Shown: piece by piece, positions 1 to 5,274 of the stretch
How the letters are laid out: each line of letters starts with the position of its first letter
Position numbering within the stretch: the stretch's first letter is position 1
Assembly: GCA_046706185.1 (NCBI GenBank)
Contig: JBJKPR010000029.1
Location: 1-9,641, forward strand
DNA length: 9,641 nt
Source: JAJZXY01 sp046706185
Lineage (GTDB): Archaea; Thermoplasmatota; Thermoplasmata; Sysuiplasmatales; Sysuiplasmataceae
Reading direction: 5' to 3'
Notes under the pieces: generated by a model
The model's input: the letters and a program-made list of their open reading frames with translations, nothing else
Databases searched by the model: none
What the model was told of the DNA's origin: nothing
Made by a program: the position numbers and the translations under genes

Positions 1-2
1 AC

Positions 3-974
3 TGGATCAGCGAGTGGTCAAAGACTGCGAAGGTAAACCAGGATCTTGCAGACGAGGCAATGAAGAAGGGGCACCTGATCACAGCAAGGAAATTCTACCT
101 CAACGCATACAACTATTACAGGCACGCGGCGTTCCACATCCTTCCAAGGGAAAAGCAGAAAGCGGATTACCATAAGCTCAGCGATGCATGCTTCAGGAAG
201 GCGGCAGCACTGTTCGACCCTCCGTTCGAATACATGAGCGTGGACTACGAGGGCAAGTCGCTCGAGGCAATACTCTACCACACGAGAAAACCCGGAAAAC
301 ACCCTCTGATGATTTACGTTCTCGGAGGGGATGCAACAAAGGAGGAATACTACTTCCTGGGCGTTGAGGAGGCGATGGCAAGGGGGCTGAATGTCCTTGT
401 CATTGACGGGCCGGGACAGGCAAGCAGCCTGGTAATGAAGGGGATTGGAAGCACCCACGAATATGAGAAACCAGTTGCGGCGTTCATTGACGCACTGAGC
501 AAGAGGGAAGACCTTGACATGGATCGCATTGCAATAGTGGGCAGGAGCTTTGCAGGTTTCTTTGCTCCGAGGGTTGCTGCCTTCGAGCCCAGGATAAAGG
601 CGCTTGTGGTGTGGGGTGCCTTCTACGACGTCTATGAAAACCTACAGTGGAGGGTCAAGGCAATTCCGAGGTACAAGCAGATCTTCGGCATTGATGATGA
701 AGAGACATTCTGGAAGAAGACCAAGGAGTACACGCTCAGGGGCGTTGCCGAAAAGATCACATGTCCCATGCTTGTCCTTCACGGCGAGGCCGACCCCCAG
801 GTGAAGGTCGAGGATGCCAGGAGGCTATATGCCGAAGCCTCGAGCAAGGACAAACAGCTCATAATCTTCAAGCTTGGCGAGCCAGGTTCTGGCCATTGTG
901 CCCATGATTCTCCATCAACTGTGTTTCCCCTCGTGTTTGACTGGGTGGTAGACAAGCTCGGCGCAATACAATGA
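3..974 (+). CDS. alpha/beta hydrolase, 2,6-dihydroxypseudooxynicotine hydrolase/FrsA-like (5' partial)
   Basis: The reading frame is open to the left edge, so the ATG at 60 is probably an internal Met. The 19 codons before it (beginning WISEW) continue the N-terminal helical region of this family, which runs into a Gly-His-x-x-Thr-Ala-Arg stretch and a Tyr-Tyr-Arg-x-Ala motif. Numbering from the Met at 60: an LGGDATKEE segment (88-96) matches the family's GG-x-x-x-x-KEE oxyanion region; the nucleophile elbow is GRSFAG with Ser163; the acid is Asp245 in HGEADP; the base is His279 in GSGHCAHD. All three catalytic residues are present. Known members hydrolyse C-C bonds of beta-diketone-like intermediates (nicotine pathway) or act as esterases; the substrate here is unknown. 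The elbow has Ala where GxSxG enzymes have Gly, a tolerated small residue. The gene converges on the MFS gene across 586 bp. Confidence 0.9.
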   Translation, partial: WISEWSKTAKVNQDLADEAMKKGHLITARKFYLNAYNYYRHAAFHILPREKQKADYHKLSDACFRKAAALFDPPFEYMSVDYEGKSLEAILYHTRKPGKHPLMIYVLGGDATKEEYYFLGVEEAMARGLNVLVIDGPGQASSLVMKGIGSTHEYEKPVAAFIDALSKREDLDMDRIAIVGRSFAGFFAPRVAAFEPRIKALVVWGAFYDVYENLQWRVKAIPRYKQIFGIDDEETFWKKTKEYTLRGVAEKITCPMLVLHGEADPQVKVEDARRLYAEASSKDKQLIIFKLGEPGSGHCAHDSPSTVFPLVFDWVVDKLGAIQ

Positions 975-1460
975 TGCGAAAAATGCGCGTCAAACAGGCA
1001 GAAGTTGTCTTGAACATCGCCATGATAACATCGGTGAAGATGTTGGATTTAATGGAACATACTGCGGCAAGCTGAAAATCCGGGTACACACTCGCTTGTG
1101 TAGCACGATAAACTCAACACTCCTGATTGATTTAAGCAATTCGACCGCTCGCCGGAAGTTCCTGAAACAATCTTAGGTGGGTTGGTAATCCACCCATCAT
1201 AGCCAATTTGCATTGACATTTCTCTTCCAGTCCTGTGATGATTCTCCTGAATACCGGTGTGGCCGGCGGAGACTATTGCGTCTGTCAGTAATCGCACATC
1301 ACTGGCATGAGTTCAACTGAGAGTTCTGCGTCATTGTCCTTCCCATCCTCGCTATCCTGAGAGCCAAATCACGCAGGTTCTCGCGATTGCAGAAGATGCT
1401 TTCCCGCGGTAGAGTAATTCCACCGGGCAGGCGAAGTATGCAATTGGTGTTCAAAAATAA
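975..1460. other. intergenic stretch without a supported gene
   Basis: No frame here gives a recognisable protein on either strand. The open frames present are short, start with non-ATG codons or overlap the hydrolase gene. Small dyads are visible: TACACA-CTCGCT-TGTGTA at 1085-1102, and a bulged TGGGT/ACCCA stem at 1178-1196. I see no T-tract just after the hydrolase stop, so its terminator is not identified. One minus-strand frame is interrupted by a few stops and could be a decayed gene (see findings), but this is weak. Confidence 0.5.
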
Positions 1461-1466
1461 CCTCAG

Positions 1467-1489
1467 AAAAAAGGTCGAAAGAGATTTCG
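1467..1489 (-). terminator. hairpin plus T-tract, probable terminator of the MFS gene
   Basis: Read on the minus strand, a CGAAA-tctc-TTTCG hairpin (1476-1489) is followed after three bases by six T (1472-1467). It lies about 70 nt past the stop codon of the minus-strand MFS gene and just beyond a stronger GC-rich hairpin. Archaeal termination depends mainly on U-rich tracts, so the T6 and a further T-rich run nearer 1453-1457 are the meaningful part. Confidence 0.55.
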
Positions 1490-1521
1490 CCGCGAGGCAT
1501 CATCCTTCTGAAGCCCGCGGC
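1489..1521 (-). repeat. GC-rich inverted repeat in the 3' region of the MFS gene
   Basis: GCCGCGAGGC at 1489-1498 pairs with GCCCGCGGC at 1513-1521. This gives nine base pairs with one bulged A and a 14-nt loop. It sits between the MFS stop and the T-tract terminator and may protect the transcript end or contribute to termination. Confidence 0.55.
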
Positions 1522-1539
1522 ACGATGCACTCAGTTTCC

Positions 1540-1555
1540 TGTCTGCAGTCAGACA
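1540..1555 (-). repeat. short perfect hairpin just after the MFS stop codon
   Basis: TGTCTG-cagt-CAGACA is a perfect 6-bp stem with a 4-nt loop, starting five bases beyond the MFS stop codon. No T-tract follows directly on the minus strand. It is probably part of a composite 3'-end structure with the two downstream hairpins. Confidence 0.4.
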
Positions 1556-1560
1556 ATTGA

Positions 1561-2994
1561 CTACTGGGAAGAGGAAGTTGTCAGTGCGGCACTTTCTTCC
1601 GCAACCTCCTTCCCTATGTTCCCTCTGGTCTCCTTGGACAGTGTTGCTGCAGCGTATGAAGTCAGCGCCAGGACAACTATACCCACTGCCACTATTACCG
1701 GATAAGCCCCCAGCCCGAAGACGACCAGCATGTAAGTAACAAGCAGAGCCGCAACACCGGCTGTGAAGAACCCCATATTCCATGCGAGGCCCATCCCTGT
1801 ATTGCGTATCTGTGTCGGGAATACTTCGTTGTTGAAGAGGTTGTTCATGGGTGTGTGGAGATAAGCCAGGAATTGCGTGTAACCAGCGAGCAAAGCCACG
1901 AGTATGAAGGATGACCTGAGTGATGGCAACACGAGGAAGATGACAGCAGTTGTTGGTATGTATAACAGTGAATACAGCCGCAGCAGATTCCTGGTTGTCC
2001 TCCATTTGTGAGCTATCAGTCCACCAATGAGATTACCGGCGACTCCAATGTAACCGACGTACACAAGCACCTGTGCGATCTCGGTCCTAGGCATCTTTAC
2101 CGCGACGGCAAGGAAAGTGGCCATACCGTTCTCCGCAAATGAGAGACCCGCACCTCCCATGAGCACTGCAACCGCGATCAGGGTGATACGACGATATTGC
2201 TTGGTGAACAGCTGCCTGACTGGCTGCTTTGTGAGTCTGTGTGTGTCTTTTGCAAGTCCGAACGTCTGCGACTCGCTAAGGAAGTAGATGTATCCAAGGA
2301 CAATGAAAGTCAGTATCCCCATGATGAAGAACATCCACCGCCAGCCGGTCTGTGCGAAGGACGCGCCGGCAAAAGCCAGCGACACGAACAGGAAAACATA
2401 GGCAACTAGAAGATGTGCAAGGCTGCCACCCATCCCTGTAATTCCAGTAAGGAACGCTCGGTATTTCTCCGGATAGCTTTCAACGGCAAAAACATAGGAT
2501 CCGGCAATTACACCGGCAACAAAGAATCCCTGCGCTATTCTCAGCCCTAGCAGCAGTCCGGGAGATAGCAGTCCGATGGCAGAATAACCAGGGACAAGGC
2601 CTGTCAGTATGGCCGTGATTCCGAGGCCTGCAAGACTGTAGTACAACGCCTTCTTCCTGCCTACGCGGTCAGAAAACGAGCCTATGATCGGCCCGCCGAT
2701 TGGTCTTATCAGTGCACTTGCCGCAAAGAGTGCTATTACCACAGTCAGTGACTTGGCAAACGACGGTGAGGGATAAATCACCTCTGCGATAAACGGCGCA
2801 ACAAAGGCTATCGCGATAAAATCCATGACGTCTATCGTGGCCGCAAACAATCCTGCAATCAACTTACCTATGTGGGCACGGGTTATCGTATCGTTGGTCG
2901 TACAAAGCCCCCTGACGCGAAACGATTTTATCTTATTAAACGATTCCGGCAAATATAATGCGAAAAGATGGTTCTCAACATCGTTTCGCTCCAT
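1561..2994 (-). CDS. MFS transporter, metabolite:H+ symporter (MHS)-like
   Basis: A 477-residue, roughly 12-helix membrane protein, probably a proton-coupled importer of an organic acid or similar metabolite. It has MHS-type signatures: RPIGG (97-101) just before the helix 2-3 loop, the loop motif SDRVGRKK (108-115), RIAQGF in helix 4 (152-157), a central cytoplasmic loop after an LSES segment (about 240-265), and an EVFPTQIR motif late in the protein. The ATG at 2994 leaves a hydrophilic N-terminus of about 40 residues, longer than usual. This segment is AT-rich and holds TATA-like runs and AAACGAT repeats, so the true start could lie further in; the only in-frame options there are TTG codons. 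It is transcribed toward the hydrolase gene and followed by a hairpin/T-tract terminator. The substrate cannot be read from sequence. Confidence 0.88.
   Translation of the reverse strand: MERNDVENHLFALYLPESFNKIKSFRVRGLCTTNDTITRAHIGKLIAGLFAATIDVMDFIAIAFVAPFIAEVIYPSPSFAKSLTVVIALFAASALIRPIGGPIIGSFSDRVGRKKALYYSLAGLGITAILTGLVPGYSAIGLLSPGLLLGLRIAQGFFVAGVIAGSYVFAVESYPEKYRAFLTGITGMGGSLAHLLVAYVFLFVSLAFAGASFAQTGWRWMFFIMGILTFIVLGYIYFLSESQTFGLAKDTHRLTKQPVRQLFTKQYRRITLIAVAVLMGGAGLSFAENGMATFLAVAVKMPRTEIAQVLVYVGYIGVAGNLIGGLIAHKWRTTRNLLRLYSLLYIPTTAVIFLVLPSLRSSFILVALLAGYTQFLAYLHTPMNNLFNNEVFPTQIRNTGMGLAWNMGFFTAGVAALLVTYMLVVFGLGAYPVIVAVGIVVLALTSYAAATLSKETRGNIGKEVAEESAALTTSSSQ
2917..2989. promoter_or_regulatory. 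AAACGAT repeats, candidate operator at the MFS 5' end
   Basis: GCGAAACGAT at 2917-2926 is repeated in perfect inverted form as ATCGTTTCGC at 2980-2989, and AAACGATT occurs twice in direct orientation, at 2920 and 2938, 18 bp apart. Between them lie TATA-like runs on the minus strand. The cluster overlaps the first 26 codons of the annotated MFS frame, so it is either a regulatory site near a misassigned start or a chance feature of an AT-rich N-terminus. Confidence 0.3.
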
Positions 2995-3331
2995 ACATCG
3001 CCAATGTTTAGTGTTACGTGTCCTGTCCCCTCAAAGGTGGATGCCTGGCCGTAATTCCAGGTTCCCTAACCTGAATTGGATCAGCAGACCAGATCATATG
3101 GCGTGAAACAACACGGAAGATGGAGATAGAACTCGACAGGCCTCAGCCCTGCACTGCAGTCGCCATTCGCAGGGGAGCAATGGTTGCCGGTGGATGGATG
3201 CAGTTTGGCCCAGACTCCGGTTTTCCAGCAGAAATGGTAAATGTCCTAATGCTGCCCAGGCGCAACAGAAAGGACGTGGGACCACCCTTCCGGCACATAA
3301 CCGGGAATCTACTGTGAGGCTGAATGATCCA
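2995..3331. other. intergenic region between the GlcG-like and MFS genes
   Basis: About 337 bp between two minus-strand genes. It holds a bulged hairpin at 3053-3077 and a weak CCGG-centred dyad near 3295-3306, but no convincing TATA box before 2994. The open frames in it, such as a 65-codon plus-strand frame starting at 3120, resemble nothing I recognise and are not supported as genes. Confidence 0.5.
3053..3077. repeat. inverted repeat upstream of the MFS gene
   Basis: AATTCCAGGTT (3053-3063) and AACCTGAATT (3068-3077) form ten base pairs with one bulged C around a 4-nt CCCT loop. It lies about 60 bp before the MFS start and 250 bp after the GlcG stop. It has no adjoining T-tract, so it is more likely an operator or leader structure than a terminator. 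Confidence 0.45.
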
Positions 3332-3766
3332 TCAGTCTGGCAGCTTTGTCTTGTTCCTGAAGTATTCTATGGCAGCAAGAGCAACCTGCTGGTCCTCATC
3401 GGCCGTACCACCGCTGACGCCGATGCTTCCAACGATCATCTTCCCAGTCTTGACCGGAATTCCTCCGGCTATGATCGAGAACCTGCCCTGGTTTGTGACA
3501 TGTATGCCGAAGGTCGGCTTTCCCGGTACAGCTATCTCATTGTAGTCCTTTGACTGCCTCTGGGCGCAGGCGCCAGTAAATGCCTTGTCTATGGCGATAG
3601 ATATGCTTGTGACCTTTGCGCCGTTCATGCGGGAGAATGCTATCAGGTGACCTGATTCATCCGTCACCGCAGTGCACATCGGTATACCCATTTCTCTGGA
3701 CTTTTCTTCGGCTCCTTCAAGCAGAACTCTGGCCTCTTCAAGCGATAATCTTTTTATTTCCAACAT
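3332..3766 (-). CDS. GlcG/HbpS family (DUF336) protein
   Basis: A complete 144-residue single-domain protein of the GlcG/HbpS/PduO-C-terminal fold (PF03928 type). Diagnostic stretches are VTDESG (34-39), FSRMNGA (44-50), IDKA (59-62), GGIPV (101-105) and GSIGVSGGT (113-121) followed by ADED. It has no signal peptide, so it should be cytosolic. Members bind haem or other small ligands (HbpS), and many sit without a defined role beside glycolate, diol and aromatic catabolism genes; an accessory or sensing role is the most that can be inferred. The ATG at 3766 is well supported: it starts the conserved domain directly, and a TATA box lies 26-33 nt upstream, as expected for a leaderless archaeal mRNA. 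It therefore probably has its own promoter and is not only read through from the M24 gene. Confidence 0.9.
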   Translation of the reverse strand: MLEIKRLSLEEARVLLEGAEEKSREMGIPMCTAVTDESGHLIAFSRMNGAKVTSISIAIDKAFTGACAQRQSKDYNEIAVPGKPTFGIHVTNQGRFSIIAGGIPVKTGKMIVGSIGVSGGTADEDQQVALAAIEYFRNKTKLPD

Positions 3767-3791
3767 GGAGGAGAAGGTAACGCTGGACAGG

Positions 3792-3799
3792 ATATTAAA
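3792..3799 (-). promoter_or_regulatory. TATA box of the GlcG-like gene
   Basis: On the minus strand TTTAATAT spans -33 to -26 relative to the ATG at 3766, the canonical distance for a leaderless archaeal transcript. No Shine-Dalgarno-like purine run precedes the ATG (the upstream bases are pyrimidine-rich), which agrees with leaderless initiation. Confidence 0.65.
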
Positions 3800-3896
3800 T
3801 TAACCAATTCCCCTGTTGCTGCCCGCTCACAGCCGCACGAATTTATCCGGCAATGGTAATTCTTTCGATAGTGCTAGCTGCCTGTACAGTAAATTG

Positions 3897-3935
3897 TGCC
3901 GCATGCAGGAAGCATGCGGCATTGGGGGTTTTTTT
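3897..3935 (+). terminator. perfect hairpin followed by T7, oriented on the plus strand
   Basis: TGCCGCATGC (3897-3906) and GCATGCGGCA (3912-3921) form a perfect 10-bp stem with a 5-nt loop. On the plus strand it is followed by TTGGGGG and seven T (3929-3935), which is terminator-like. The only genes nearby, M24 and GlcG, run on the minus strand, where the hairpin falls 14 nt past the M24 stop codon with no U-tract after it. It may mark the M24 transcript end as structure only, or block antisense transcription. Confidence 0.5.
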
Positions 3936-5149
3936 CAGACCACGGCCAGTGCCCTGTCGCCGAACGGCAGCTTTGTGAGGCTCTTCGGCGATCCGTCTGT
4001 TATCACAAAAGGTGTGCCGAGCCATGTGTATGCAGGCTTCTGGGAGGGTGGCCCCAGCTCAAGCATCATGACCATTCCGGGCTTGAATTCGAAGCTGTTC
4101 CCCTCCTTAAGCGTTGGTTCGGGAGCCATCAGGCCAACACCATGCACTATTGGTGTCAATGCCTGTATGTTGTCTCCGAGCACTCCCCTGTATTCCTCTG
4201 CCATGTTCTTCGCTGTCTTCATGAAGCTGCCCATCGTGTTTCCGGCCCTCAGCTCGCCAATCAGCCTGTTGTATACTTCCAGCGAACATTCAACCGCCTT
4301 CTCAACGTCAGGGTGCGCCTTTCCAAGGCTTATCAGCTGGAGCGACTGTGCCATGTAGCCGCCAACGCTCGGCGAGAACTCGCTGAGTATGACATCTCCC
4401 TGCTTCAGGACCCTCGATGTGAAGACAACATCATTCTTGAAGAACTCAGGCTCCCTGGCGGGCAGCTGGCCCGATGTCCCTATAATGAAGAAGGGCTGTT
4501 CGGCACCGAGGTTGTATATTTCCCGCTGAAGTTCCGCAAACCATTCATTTTCCCTTATACCCGGCTTCGTGAACTTGAGCATGTGTTCGAACGCATCGTC
4601 GCATACTTCAGTCGAAAGCCTCATCAGTTCAAGTTCCTCCTCGCTCTTGATGTATCTGAGCGTGGTGAAAATATCTGTGTCGTCTGTGAACGTTGCCTTG
4701 GGGAACTCCTTCACAAGCTCCAGGTACACATTGTACGGCATTCCTACAATATCACCGTTCATGTACCCCGCGCCGACAAGACCTATGTGCCCCTCCTGCA
4801 AGCCCAGGCTTTTTACTCTTTCTATAAGCACTGCAGCGTTTCCTGTAGCACGCGGCCTGAGGTCCTTGACCCATGATGTTGTCGCAAGGCTCCTCTTCAC
4901 CATCATCTGCGTAACATACGTCCCCTCCCCCTCAAGCGGGAAAACAAGGAAGCTTGCAGTGGAAAGGTTGTCCGAATAGTTGCTCACATACCTTACATTG
5001 GCATTCATCATGTTCCATCGGCCGGAGTAGCCTGTGATGATCAGGCAGTCTATCTTTCTTTTCCTCATTTCCGCCCTGATCTTTTCGTACCTTCTGTCTC
5101 GTTCCTTTTCCGTCGGGGCACTGACCGTTAGTGCGGCACTTTCTGTCAT
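3935..5149 (-). CDS. M24-fold (creatinase/aminopeptidase P-like) protein lacking most metal ligands
   Basis: The protein has the two-domain layout of creatinase and prolidase: an N-terminal domain beginning EKERDRRYEKIR and a C-terminal pita-bread domain from about residue 175. Numbering from the TTG at 5185: the usual first Asp is Glu269 (SEFSP), the second Asp is Gln280 (GGYMAQ), His348 is kept (HGVG), Glu376 is kept (MLELGP), and the last Glu of the RIED-type motif is absent (LGTPF, near 390). Two of five ligands remain, as expected for metal-independent members such as creatinase and not for a dinuclear peptidase. A C-N hydrolase acting on a small molecule is plausible; a peptidase is unlikely. 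Start: ATG 5149 (404 residues) opens 12 residues before the conserved helix; TTG 5185 (416 residues) has GGAG four bases upstream and is the alternative. Confidence 0.88.
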   Translation of the reverse strand: MTESAALTVSAPTEKERDRRYEKIRAEMRKRKIDCLIITGYSGRWNMMNANVRYVSNYSDNLSTASFLVFPLEGEGTYVTQMMVKRSLATTSWVKDLRPRATGNAAVLIERVKSLGLQEGHIGLVGAGYMNGDIVGMPYNVYLELVKEFPKATFTDDTDIFTTLRYIKSEEELELMRLSTEVCDDAFEHMLKFTKPGIRENEWFAELQREIYNLGAEQPFFIIGTSGQLPAREPEFFKNDVVFTSRVLKQGDVILSEFSPSVGGYMAQSLQLISLGKAHPDVEKAVECSLEVYNRLIGELRAGNTMGSFMKTAKNMAEEYRGVLGDNIQALTPIVHGVGLMAPEPTLKEGNSFEFKPGMVMMLELGPPSQKPAYTWLGTPFVITDGSPKSLTKLPFGDRALAVV

Positions 5150-5274
5150 GGATAACTCAACGCAATTGTCGCACTCGTTTATCAATTTTCTCCGATTCTC
5201 GATAAACTGGCAGTCATTTGCAGAGGACAGCCTGCGCTGAACCTGTTGACCACGGTGTTCTCAACGCGACCGTT

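Noticed and set aside
60..62. ATG at 60 as the start of the alpha/beta hydrolase
   Set aside because: The frame is open to position 3, and the upstream residues continue the family's conserved N-terminal helices, so the gene begins outside the window.
1049..1297. 82-codon minus-strand open frame
   Set aside because: It starts at GTG, has odd composition and no recognisable domain, and lies in a spacer with competing frames.
1463..2005. 180-codon minus-strand open frame overlapping the MFS gene
   Set aside because: Out-of-frame shadow; the MFS frame carries transmembrane helices and motifs throughout.
3120..3317. 65-codon plus-strand open frame between the GlcG-like and MFS genes
   Set aside because: No ribosome binding site, no placed TATA box and no recognised similarity; it is opposed by another open frame on the minus strand.
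3816..4876. Two long plus-strand open frames (180 and 326 codons)
   Set aside because: They lie mostly antisense to the well-supported M24 gene; their composition (Cys, His and Arg rich in one) is typical of shadow frames.
3935..5149. Calling the M24 protein a functional Xaa-Pro aminopeptidase
   Set aside because: Three of the five metal ligands are replaced, which does not fit a dinuclear metallopeptidase.
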